A stretch of DNA of 9,908 nucleotides from CAYGAM01 sp964347915 (GTDB lineage: Archaea > Thermoproteota > Nitrososphaeria > Nitrososphaerales > Nitrosopumilaceae), in the NCBI GenBank assembly GCA_964347915.1, contig CAYGAM010000080.1, positions 1 to 9,908 of the forward strand. Direction: 5' to 3'. The notes under the pieces were generated by a model that saw nothing but the letters and a program-made list of their open reading frames with translations, had not been told where the DNA came from and made no database searches. Positions 1-5,821 of the stretch are shown here, piece after piece. Numbering within the stretch: position 1 is the first letter of the stretch; the number at the start of each line of letters is the position of its first letter. The position numbers and the translations under genes are program-made.

Positions 1-730
1 CGTCTATAATTTGCAGGCCGCTGCCAGTCTGAGAGGCGACTGCGGCGTAGGTATTTGATCCGATCGTGAATGTGTCCACGCCGGTGGCGCCGTCAAGCAG
101 TCTGGTCTCATCGTCACCCAGGCTGCCGGCAGCAACAAGATTGCCTGGATCGGTAATGTCGATAATTTGAAAGCCGTCGTCAATAGCAGAGACTACTGCG
201 GCGTAAGCATTTGATCCGATCGTGAATGTGTCCACGCCGGTGGCGCCGTCAAGCAGTCTGGTCTCATCGTCACCCAGGCTGCCGGCAGCAACAAGATTGC
301 CTGGATCGGTAATGTCGATAATTTGAAAGCCGTCGTCAATAGCAGAGACTACTGCGGCGTAAGCATTTGATCCGATCGTGAATGTGTCCACGCCGGTGGC
401 GCCGTCAAGCAGTCTGGTCTCATCGTCACCCAGGCTGCCGGCAGCAACAAGATTGCCTGGATCGGTAATGTCGATAATTTGAAAGCCGTCATCCAAGAAG
501 GAAGCGACTGCGGCGTAAGTATTGCTGCCTATCACAAAGACGGACACGCCGCGGGCGCCGTCAAGCAGCCTGGTTTCATCGTCACCCAGGCTGCCGGTAG
601 CAGTTGCCACTACCGGATCCTGTTGTGCATATGACTCCTGCAAGCCGCCGAGGGCTGCCAAGACCAAGACGGCGGTCGCAACCAGCGCCAGACGCACGGA
701 GGCTGGCGGCATCACGCATTTTTTATTCAT
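1..730 (-). CDS. Secreted LVIVD-like tandem-repeat protein, 3' end outside the window
   Basis: The frame is open from ATG (728-730, reverse strand) to the window edge, about 243 codons, so the C-terminus is missing. The first 36 residues are a signal peptide: short basic start, hydrophobic core (LALVATAVLVLAALGG), and a likely cleavage site near SYA-QQ. The rest is a 52-residue repeat, each unit containing GSLGDDETRLLDGA, then a GSNAYAAV strand, then DDGFQIIDITDPGNLVAA. The FQIIDITDP core resembles LVIVD-type repeats, which form beta-propeller-like folds in surface proteins; this is recognition by eye. The first unit and the last visible unit are diverged (GARGVSVFVIGSNTYAAV; ASQTGSGLQIID), while the middle units are identical at DNA level. 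It is probably exported and acts at the cell surface; the ligand is unknown. An AGGT element lies 9 nt before the ATG. The nearest upstream gene on this strand is a possible 38-codon ORF across an AT-rich gap, so it probably has its own promoter. Confidence 0.8.
   Translation of the reverse strand, partial: MNKKCVMPPASVRLALVATAVLVLAALGGLQESYAQQDPVVATATGSLGDDETRLLDGARGVSVFVIGSNTYAAVASFLDDGFQIIDITDPGNLVAAGSLGDDETRLLDGATGVDTFTIGSNAYAAVVSAIDDGFQIIDITDPGNLVAAGSLGDDETRLLDGATGVDTFTIGSNAYAAVVSAIDDGFQIIDITDPGNLVAAGSLGDDETRLLDGATGVDTFTIGSNTYAAVASQTGSGLQIID
53..490. repeat. Tandem 156-bp repeat, about 2.8 identical units
   Basis: Sequence from 53 to 490 repeats with an exact period of 156 bp (for example the block starting TGTGTCCACG at 71, 227 and 383) with no mismatch seen by eye. 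156 bp equals 52 codons, so the array keeps the reading frame of the surrounding gene. A fourth, diverged unit continues in register to about 600, and sequence before 53 is also diverged. Identity at silent sites points to recent duplication or gene conversion. Confidence 0.9.
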
Positions 731-764
731 ATTTGACCATACCTTGTTAATTATTATTAATAAT

Positions 765-775
765 CTTATATAAAC
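765..775 (-). promoter_or_regulatory. TATA box of the LVIVD-like gene
   Basis: On the reverse strand this reads GTTTATATAAG, a strong archaeal TATA match, inside a very AT-rich spacer. With the usual TATA-to-start distance of about 26 nt, transcription would begin near 743, giving a short leader of about 13 nt that contains AGGT before the ATG at 730. A weaker AT-rich match nearer 756 would give a leaderless transcript. Confidence 0.5.
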
Positions 776-870
776 TAATAGTATTTATGAATATATTAAT
801 GAATTTTAATAATTATACATAGCCAGCATGCATTAAAATTACTAAATAATCAAATAGTTTTAAATAATAA

Positions 871-987
871 TTAATAACCATAAAATGGCCTCGTCAACGG
901 GTAATCATAGCCTGCGAGGCGCGAGATCACACCCTCTTGGATTATCCCTGCAATGATTGATCTGTCATGCTCATCTGTTTTGGTCAT
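871..987 (-). CDS. Possible 38-residue small protein
   Basis: ATG (985-987) to TAA (871-873) encodes 38 residues: a polar start (MTKTDEHDR), a hydrophobic stretch (SIIAGIIQEGVISRLAGY) and an aromatic C-terminus (DYPLTRPFYGY). The composition looks like a genuine protein end. I do not recognise a family. It lies 79 nt downstream of the cobalamin-protein gene on the same strand; no TATA box is visible 26 nt upstream, so it would depend on read-through. No clear ribosome binding site precedes the ATG, which weakens the call. The sequence after its stop is very AT-rich and could terminate transcription. It may instead be the tail of a decayed longer gene; the same frame has a TGA a little way upstream of the ATG. 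Confidence 0.4.
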   Translation of the reverse strand: MTKTDEHDRSIIAGIIQEGVISRLAGYDYPLTRPFYGY

Positions 988-1066
988 CAGATGCCGGCAT
1001 GCGCCTGACGCGGCCGCCAATCACGCCAGAAGAGGCAAACTGGGCATGCCTTTTCTCTCCGCTAAT

Positions 1067-1909
1067 TCACTGCGCCTTTTTTGCGGCTTTTCTTATCAGC
1101 TTTGCTATGTCCTGCAGGGAGGCAGGCCCCGCTATTGCCCCCTTAATTTCCATGCCGCTGGCTGCCTGGCCACCGACTACGATTGGAACATCGGACTTTG
1201 TTCTTATCTTTGATACAAGCCTTTTTGCGGTAGGCAGATTGTCCTGTACGGTAACGGAAATCAGGACAATATCAGGCTTGTTCTTTTGTATGAACTCCAG
1301 TATGCTAGCAGCAGGCATTGCAGGCGAGAGATTTGAGGCATCGAATCCGGCCCGCTCCAAAAATATTTGAATGACATCGCATCCCAGGCAGTGCTCCTCG
1401 CCGCAGGGCGAGCATATCAGGACGCGTTCGCGCGATCCTGTGCGAGCGGTTCTGCTTCGAATCACCGCAAGCATTCCTCTTGTCGTATTGCTTGCAACAT
1501 GTTCTGCCGCGATATCAAGCTCGCCGCGCTCCCATTCAGCTCCTATTTTGTGCATTGCTGCCCCAAGTATCTGCTCAAAGAATGATTCAATTGGGTAATT
1601 TTTAGCATGCTCTACAAACATTCCGAGCGCGCGCTCCATGCTACCCTGGGTCAGGCATTCGTAAAGGGACGCGGCAGCTTTGCTCAGATACTCGGCTGTG
1701 CACTCCCTGCTCCCGGATGCCGCCGATATCGTGCGGAGAACCCGCGAATTTCTGTATTCTGACGGAATGTCGCCGAGCGACACCTGATCCGCCTTGCCAA
1801 GATACTTTATTATCTTCTGCCTTGATGTGCGGCGCTCTGAATCCCAGACGCTCTTTACTATGTAGAGGTACTTGTCCCCGCGTATTGTTTTTGTTCTAAT
1901 ATACGCCAT
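1067..1909 (-). CDS. Cobalamin-binding regulator or photoreceptor-like protein with transposase-like N-terminal domain
   Basis: 280 residues. Residues 1-40 (MAYIRTKTIRGDKYLYIVKS onward, ending KIIKYLGK) resemble the N-terminal beta-rich segment of IS1634-type transposases and some archaeal proteins, possibly a nucleic-acid-binding element. Residues about 75-150 are a helical cap like the B12-binding-2 domain, with W126, then E136-H137 nine residues later. Residues about 160-280 form a Rossmann-like B12-binding domain with E171-x-H173-x-x-G176, matching the E/D-x-H-x-x-G motif whose His is the lower cobalt ligand, and a glycine-rich VVGGQAASG segment at 244-252. In CarH/LitR photoreceptors the W-x9-EH motif marks adenosylcobalamin light sensing, and the distance to the lower His is close to that here (36). 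Those proteins have a MerR N-terminus, which is absent here. Alternatives are a corrinoid carrier for methyl transfer or a non-photic B12 sensor. A GGAGG lies 15 nt before the ATG, rather far; the gene starts 39 bp after the upstream secreted-protein gene and may be partly co-transcribed with it. Confidence 0.8.
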   Translation of the reverse strand: MAYIRTKTIRGDKYLYIVKSVWDSERRTSRQKIIKYLGKADQVSLGDIPSEYRNSRVLRTISAASGSRECTAEYLSKAAASLYECLTQGSMERALGMFVEHAKNYPIESFFEQILGAAMHKIGAEWERGELDIAAEHVASNTTRGMLAVIRSRTARTGSRERVLICSPCGEEHCLGCDVIQIFLERAGFDASNLSPAMPAASILEFIQKNKPDIVLISVTVQDNLPTAKRLVSKIRTKSDVPIVVGGQAASGMEIKGAIAGPASLQDIAKLIRKAAKKAQ

Positions 1910-1930
1910 GGATCATCGCCTGAGCCTCCA

Positions 1931-1946
1931 AATTAAAAAAAGAAAG
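1931..1946 (-). terminator. Oligo-T tract after the WIK-repeat gene
   Basis: On the reverse strand, just after the TGA of the upstream gene, the sequence reads TTTCTTTTTTTAATTT. Archaeal RNA polymerase terminates at U-rich tracts without a hairpin. It could end most transcripts from 2839 and leave weak read-through into the cobalamin gene. The same AT-rich stretch is near the position expected for a weak TATA box of that gene. Confidence 0.4.
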
Positions 1947-1948
1947 TG

Positions 1949-2839
1949 TCATTTCAGATCAAGCGGTATGCTTGCGCTGCCCCACGGTTCTGAAATGCGA
2001 AAGACATAGTCCAGGTTCGGGTCGTACATGAACTCTGTGCCGCCGTATCCGATATTCGGCCCAAAGAGCATGTTAAATTCAGTTGCCTGTCCCGGCTTTA
2101 GAACCAGGCTGCCGCTGATAAAGTCCGTGCTGGCATACTTGAATGCATTTGAGCCGTCCCAAACATCATAGTTGCAGACGGCAGGACCGCTGCAGAACAT
2201 CGACAGGTTGTCGCTGCCGCTGTTCTCAACCAGCATTCTTATCTCCAGAGACGCTCTGCCCTCTCCCCTGGCTTCAAGCGAGTTTCCTTCAGAGCCTATG
2301 CCAAGGTAGTAGAATGTTGCCGGTCCTACAGCGTACGAGTCGGCATCATTCCGGTAGTGATGTACCGCAATTGCAAGCTTGGCATCGTCTGCGCAGTTTA
2401 GCCTGTCATACGCCCTTTTGATTTCGCTGCAGGCAGCCAGGTCAGCTTCCAGGCCGGCCAGCTCATCGGACTTGGGTTCGGACTGATCATCGGCAGGCAG
2501 CGCGCCTGCCTGAACCGATATGACTCCGACATTAACCAGATGCTCGATTCCGTAAATGAATGTCGCATCATCGATCACTCCATTCACCCACATCATTGCA
2601 TTCTGCTTGATCCAGTCCGGTATTGAATCAGACGCGGCATTCGGCGGTAATTCAGCGTCCACAACGATGATCTCCTCTGATATCAGGTACTGTATTGCCG
2701 CTACAAATTCCATATCCGTAATCTGGCCTTCCGCCCAGAACCCGGCAGTGCTCTTTATCCATTCCGGCACCTGGGCATGAGCTTCCATACCGGCGCCAAG
2801 CAGGAGTGCTGCGGCGGCTAGTGCAATTATTCCTTTCAT
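1949..2839 (-). CDS. Secreted protein with two WIK repeats and a C-terminal beta domain
   Basis: 296 residues. Residues 1-22 are a signal peptide with a likely AHA-Q cleavage site. Two repeats follow at about 24-60 and 72-108, with the pattern PxWIKxxAxxWxxGxIxDxxFxxxIxxLxxxxxIxV. This repeat is familiar from many exported Thaumarchaeal proteins; its function is unknown to me. A linker with four cysteines overall in the mature chain (C137, C149, C216, C222) leads to a C-terminal region (about 155-296) rich in predicted beta strands, with LVLKPGQATEFNMLFG and a hydrophobic end, reminiscent of DUF4352-like immunoglobulin folds. The cysteines may pair outside the cell. A TATA-like box sits 26 nt before the ATG, so the mRNA is probably leaderless. 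An oligo-T tract follows the stop. Role at the cell surface is inferred only from the signal peptide. Confidence 0.85.
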   Translation of the reverse strand: MKGIIALAAAALLLGAGMEAHAQVPEWIKSTAGFWAEGQITDMEFVAAIQYLISEEIIVVDAELPPNAASDSIPDWIKQNAMMWVNGVIDDATFIYGIEHLVNVGVISVQAGALPADDQSEPKSDELAGLEADLAACSEIKRAYDRLNCADDAKLAIAVHHYRNDADSYAVGPATFYYLGIGSEGNSLEARGEGRASLEIRMLVENSGSDNLSMFCSGPAVCNYDVWDGSNAFKYASTDFISGSLVLKPGQATEFNMLFGPNIGYGGTEFMYDPNLDYVFRISEPWGSASIPLDLK

Positions 2840-2860
2840 TGATTAGATATTGTTATGATT

Positions 2861-2868
2861 GTATTTAA
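2861..2868 (-). promoter_or_regulatory. TATA box of the WIK-repeat gene
   Basis: The reverse strand reads TTAAATAC here, centred about 26 nt before the ATG at 2839. This is the geometry of a leaderless archaeal promoter. Confidence 0.55.
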
Positions 2869-2869
2869 G

Positions 2870-2902
2870 CTAGTGCTAACAATATACCCTAGTGCCAACA
2901 AT
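2870..2902. promoter_or_regulatory. Direct repeat just upstream of the TATA box, possible operator
   Basis: Two 14-bp copies of CTAGTGCYAACAAT lie at 2870-2883 (slightly varied at the Y) and 2889-2902, 19 bp apart, that is roughly two helical turns, on the + strand. They differ at one position and directly abut the TATA element on its upstream side, where an activator or repressor would contact the promoter. No regulator is identified. Confidence 0.4.
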
Positions 2903-3616
2903 TGATATCCATGCACTATCATCGCAAAATGCAGTAGAATCAGATGGCAGGCAGATTTTTCATATTGCATCCTGCAGCATGGCGCCATAAAAGAATCAGC
3001 CAACGCTGCTGCGCACGGCCAGGTCAAAATGAAAGCAAGAGCGTGCAGGCGGCTGCCGGTGCATAGCCGCAAGAACTATGCGGACAGATTAAACTGCATC
3101 TGCTGAAAAGCGGCAATCTGCGCGCATATTTCCAATTTAATGAGGCATTGTTTTTGATCTGACGCATGGCCGGCATTCTGTGCGAATCATCAGAGCTTGG
3201 AATGATCAGTGTTGATGCTGCAATTGCAGAAATGAGCAGGACAAGCGGAGCAGAATGATCGGCGCATGCGAGGCTGGAGATAAAGGGCAAGCGAGTCATG
3301 CTATGGTGATTTGCCGATCAATTCTTCCCGCGACAGCATTCATTGGACGATGATGTTCGGCGCTTGACGGCGAGGTAGAAGCTTTGCGCGTCAGGCCTGA
3401 CACGCCAAAGCGCGCCGCAAAGGAAATGCATGTTGAGATCGGCAAGAATGCGCAACATGCGGCGCAAAAGCAGGCGCAGCAAGAATCTCAGGCTAAGAGC
3501 GCTGTCCAAAAGCCCGGCTCCGCTCAGGAGCAGAATTCCGCTCAGGAGACGGTAGCAGGATTGCGTGTGCATGCACATCAGGACAAATGGACAAAAGTGG
3601 ACGAATCCAAATCCAA

Positions 3617-3623
3617 TTTATAA
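3617..3623 (+). promoter_or_regulatory. TATA box of the interrupted dnaJ-like gene
   Basis: TTTATAA lies about 24 nt before the ATG at 3644, the leaderless geometry seen at other starts here. The promoter therefore still looks intact although the reading frame is interrupted. Confidence 0.5.
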
Positions 3624-3643
3624 CTGATCTTTAAAGCTCGGCC

Positions 3644-4138
3644 ATGAAAGCCAAGAAAGACTATTATGAAATTCTTGGCGTGTCAGAGTCGCCATCGCCA
3701 AGCAAGATAAAGGCGCAATACAGAAGGCTGGCCCTCAAATTTCATCCCGACAAAAACAAGTCAGAAGACGCCACCTAGCGCTTTAAAGAAATACAGGAAG
3801 CATACGATGTTCTGCTGGCGGGACAGTCTGCAGGCAGCAGCAGATCGAACGCGGATCCCAAGACCAATGATGAAGCGAAGAGTGCGGGCGATGGCAGGGA
3901 TTCGGATATTGGGGATGATGCAAAGAATGCAGGTCATGACAGAGATTCCAAGACTGACGGCAGTGCGAAGAGTGCTGGCAGTGACAAGGATTCCGAAACT
4001 GAGAATGACGGAGGACATTGGAGTAGCAGCCGGCGCAACAGGGGCAGTGACGAGGATTCTGATGCGGAGGATGATATTGACGACGACATGGACGGCGAGT
4101 TTGGCATGAACTATGATACGGACGATGAAGGCTGGTGA
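3644..4138 (+). pseudogene. DnaJ-like J-domain gene interrupted by an in-frame TAG
   Basis: ATG 3644 opens a J domain: DYYEILGV at residues 6-13, a basic helix II (KIKAQYRRLALKFHPDK) and the Hsp70-stimulating HPD at residues 34-36. Codon 45 is TAG (3776-3778), at a spot normally held by a polar residue before RFKEIQEAYDVL; CAG or GAG to TAG is a single change. The same frame then runs on with no further stop to TGA at 4136-4138, encoding the rest of the J domain (46-58) and an acidic tail with three 15-residue repeats (77-121) and a run of Asp/Glu. Type III J proteins have a J domain plus unrelated tails, so the intact product would be a 164-residue co-chaperone. The tail frame being open suggests a recent nonsense mutation, a sequencing error, or read-through. 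After the TGA the same frame stays open to 4345 and contains a repeat-family segment. Confidence 0.8.
3872..4006 (+). repeat. Three degenerate 45-bp (15-residue) repeats in the DnaJ-like tail
   Basis: Residues 77-91, 92-106 and 107-121 align as xAKxAGxxxDSxxxx: EAKSAGDGRDSDIGD, DAKNAGHDRDSKTDG and SAKSAGSDKDSETEN. They are acidic, hydrophilic and probably disordered. Confidence 0.7.
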
Positions 4139-4345
4139 TTGCAAGTATTGCCGCCGAAAAATAGCGAGCTGCATGCGTATTTTCACTTTGAACGTAACAA
4201 CGCAGGCTCTAGAAGCCGTTCCGGATTTCAGGCACAAACATGCCTGGGAGGCACCTCCAAGGCAACAAAACTCACGCCCAAACTTCCAGAAACCGAGATG
4301 TTACATTTGAACTGCGTTATTTTTAATCAGCAGATTCGCGCATAG
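4139..4345 (+). pseudogene. In-frame continuation after the dnaJ-like stop, carrying a repeat-family segment
   Basis: The frame of the dnaJ-like gene stays open after its TGA for 68 codons to 4345. It starts LQVLPPKNSELHAYF, which aligns codon by codon with LQAFPPKNNDLCAYF near 4402 and with a similar segment at 3100, with several silent differences. A companion ALFLI-like block is displaced to 4314-4333. In the next frame the same DNA reads DCKYCRRK, a Cys-x2-Cys that could be the start of a zinc finger lost by frameshift. It may once have been the C-terminal part of the dnaJ-like gene or a separate gene. Confidence 0.35.
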
Positions 4346-4401
4346 CGCGGTATTCTAGGACAGCATAATTTTATCATATGTTTTGGCGCGTCGATACCGG
4401 C

Positions 4402-4634
4402 AATTGCAAGCATTTCCGCCGAAAAATAACGATTTATGCGCATATTTCTTCTCTGATACGGCATTATTTCTAATCGGCAGCAAAGGTGCAGCGCTGCATG
4501 TTCTGCAGCACAGAGGATGCCGGCAGATGAAAGCGCGCTTGTTTTGCGGGCCTGACTGCATGGAAGCAATGGCAGAATTTTTCATCGGCAAAAAAAAGAT
4601 GCGCCAGAGGCGTTCGGGCATGATGATCCAGTAA
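4402..4634 (+). pseudogene. Second repeat-family copy with short open frame
   Basis: A + frame (open from 4359) encodes LQAFPPKNNDLCAYF, then ALFLIGS, then a Cys-containing segment FCGPDCMEAMAEFFIGKKK and ends at 4634. The first part matches the copies at 3100 and 4138. There is no ATG in frame; the earliest usable codon is TTG 4383. An AT-rich box at 4367-4378 lies 26 nt before no start codon. The function is unknown; a remnant of a small protein is the simplest reading, but a real small gene with a TTG start is not excluded. Confidence 0.3.
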
Positions 4635-5032
4635 AAAAGCACGCAAGAACGCGGCAGTCCATCGCAGTCGCGCAGTTAAATTGCCGGCGGGCGCAGACGC
4701 TTTCCTGAGAATGAAATTTTTGGCAAGATGAAGTTCGATAGCGCGCCGCTGACGCAGACCGCATGGCCGTCAGACGCTTGTCCATCCATATGACTCGGCT
4801 CATCCTGCTGCCGGTACTGCTGCGCGTCATGATCCGGCCGCATATGGTTTTGGGCCGCGGAATGCCGCCGCGCACAAAACAGACTGCGCACCAATGCGCG
4901 ACCGCGGACGGCAGAATCGAAGCAACGAATTTTCATCGGTTGAATCATGCCAGTGCACAAGCCGGCCATTATTTCTAGTCAAAATTGCGGCGCAGGTGAT
5001 TCCGTACAATTTGCGCGCCGGCGGCGGTGCGC
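4635..5032. other. Gene-poor tract, no convincing gene
   Basis: This lies downstream of the acylphosphatase stop. Several short open frames overlap on both strands, none with a recognisable domain, promoter or ribosome binding site. One short block (4965-4980) resembles the ALFLI-coding part of the repeat family at 4461-4475. Confidence 0.4.
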
Positions 5033-5560
5033 CTATATCTGCAGATGCGCCTTGATCTCTGAAATGTCTTTTTCCATTTTCTGCATCTTGCTGTACATCA
5101 TATCGCGCAAGTCTGAGGCAAGCGCGCGTATTTCTGCTATGGTCTGGTCTTGCTTGTCGATCATTACATCCTGCTTGGCAAGCATCTTTTCTTGGCCGTC
5201 AAGCATCTTGTCCTGTTTTGCATCGGCGCGCGCCATATACATTGCTCCAGTGGAGAATCCTTCTGCTATCTCCTCTGCAATATCGCCGGTCACAACACGG
5301 AACAGCTTGAATTGTCCCGTACCTTCCGCGTACTGCACATCAACATTGCCTACGCGCACAGGCTCCCCGCAGCCGCGTATTGATTTGACAAGATTGTCAA
5401 TATTTTCTCTTCTGCCCTCGCACTTGATCTCAACTGTGCCGTCATCAAGATTCTTGACGTATCCCCTGAGATGATATTGTCCGGCCGCTGCCCGCACAAT
5501 GTAGCGAAATGCTACGCCCTGTACAATTCCGCTGACTAGTATGCGTGCTGCTTGTTCCAT
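5033..5560 (-). CDS. Acylphosphatase with C-terminal coiled coil
   Basis: With start ATG 5558-5560 the protein has 175 residues. Residues 4-80 are an acylphosphatase domain: SGIVQGVAFR with the phosphate-binding Arg19, and GYVKNLDDGTVE with catalytic Asn37, 18 residues on as in the family. Acylphosphatases hydrolyse acyl phosphates such as carbamoyl phosphate and acetyl phosphate in the cytosol and are usually about 90 residues. Here residues about 112-172 add a charged, heptad-like region with repeated KQD/MI/ML units (KQDKML, KQDVMI, KQDQTI) ending in a Met/Lys/Glu-rich helix, a probable coiled coil for oligomerisation. The frame stays open upstream to ATG 5698 (221 residues), and ATG 5569 is also possible. 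I prefer 5560 because the domain starts right after it, a weak TATA lies about 28 nt upstream, and the extension matches non-coding DNA before the divergent gene. Confidence 0.85.
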   Translation of the reverse strand: MEQAARILVSGIVQGVAFRYIVRAAAGQYHLRGYVKNLDDGTVEIKCEGRRENIDNLVKSIRGCGEPVRVGNVDVQYAEGTGQFKLFRVVTGDIAEEIAEGFSTGAMYMARADAKQDKMLDGQEKMLAKQDVMIDKQDQTIAEIRALASDLRDMMYSKMQKMEKDISEIKAHLQI

Positions 5561-5582
5561 GCTGCTCATATGTTGCAAGAGA

Positions 5583-5594
5583 ATGTTATTAGTC
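5583..5594 (-). promoter_or_regulatory. Weak TATA-like box of the acylphosphatase gene
   Basis: On the reverse strand ACTAATAACATT lies about 28 nt before ATG 5560. It is AT-rich but a poor consensus match. Its position mirrors the stronger box of the divergent winged-helix gene. Confidence 0.3.
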
Positions 5595-5610
5595 TTTGTC
5601 TCTTTCCAAG

Positions 5611-5774
5611 CCTGTTCCATAACTGCGATTCTAGGCACAAAGACCGTGTTGTTTTTTACATGTTCAGGCATGGTTGTGGAACAAAGTACTCTTTCCAAAT
5701 CTGCATCATGGCCTTATCTGAGCATGCAAAAAACGGCAAGGACTTTGAGCCTAGAATCACAGTTATGAAACAGG
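5611..5774. repeat. Imperfect inverted repeat in the divergent promoter region
   Basis: The left arm 5611-5673 and the reverse complement of the right arm 5712-5774 agree at 51 of 63 positions without gaps, separated by 38 bp. The arms include the shared blocks CATAACTG, GATTCTAGGC and GTTTTTT. Each arm ends at a similar distance from the start codon of the gene it faces (outer ATG of each arm to start codon: 60 nt on the left, 57 nt on the right). It looks like an inverted duplication of one upstream region so that both genes carry related promoter-proximal DNA. Confidence 0.85.
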
Positions 5775-5791
5775 ATGCAAGCCGGGTAGAT

Positions 5792-5801
5792 TTTTTATAT
5801 T
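5792..5801 (+). promoter_or_regulatory. TATA box of the winged-helix gene
   Basis: TTTTTATATT is centred about 25-27 nt before ATG 5822 and decides that start over the ATGs further up the open frame (5552, 5708, 5765), which would place the box inside the coding region. Confidence 0.6.
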
Positions 5802-5821
5802 GCTGCCTGCAGAATGGTATC

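Larger units (their letters stand above)
2840..3643. other. Gene-poor tract with decayed duplicated sequence
   Basis: No convincing gene is seen between the WIK-repeat promoter and the dnaJ-like promoter. Open frames here are short and lack start signals. Two remnants are recognisable. 2951-2995 matches the promoter and start region of the winged-helix gene (5786-5830) at about 35 of 45 positions, with its ATG changed to ATA. 3100-3164 is a degenerate copy of a repeat also present near 4138 and 4402. A + frame at 3384-3623 encodes a Gln/Ala/Lys-rich chain; without a start signal it is not called. Confidence 0.5.

Noticed and set aside
53..490. Repeats as a CRISPR array
   Set aside because: The units are 156 bp, contiguous with no unique spacers, and stay in frame within a repeat protein.
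3384..3623. 79-codon + frame with a Gln/Ala/Lys-rich product upstream of the dnaJ-like gene
   Set aside because: Starts with TTG, no promoter or ribosome binding site, low-complexity product, and its end covers the TATA box of the next gene.
3776..3778. TAG read as pyrrolysine in the dnaJ-like gene
   Set aside because: Nothing in the window supports pyrrolysine use and the family has an ordinary polar residue here; nonsense mutation or error is simpler.
4582..5009. Several overlapping frames in the tract after the acylphosphatase gene
   Set aside because: Arg/Cys-rich translations of GC-rich non-coding DNA on both strands without motifs.
5552..5821. Upstream extension of the winged-helix gene to ATG 5552
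   Set aside because: The extension covers the inverted repeat and the TATA box, overlaps the acylphosphatase start, and reads as Cys/His-rich nonsense; ATG 5822 fits the promoter.
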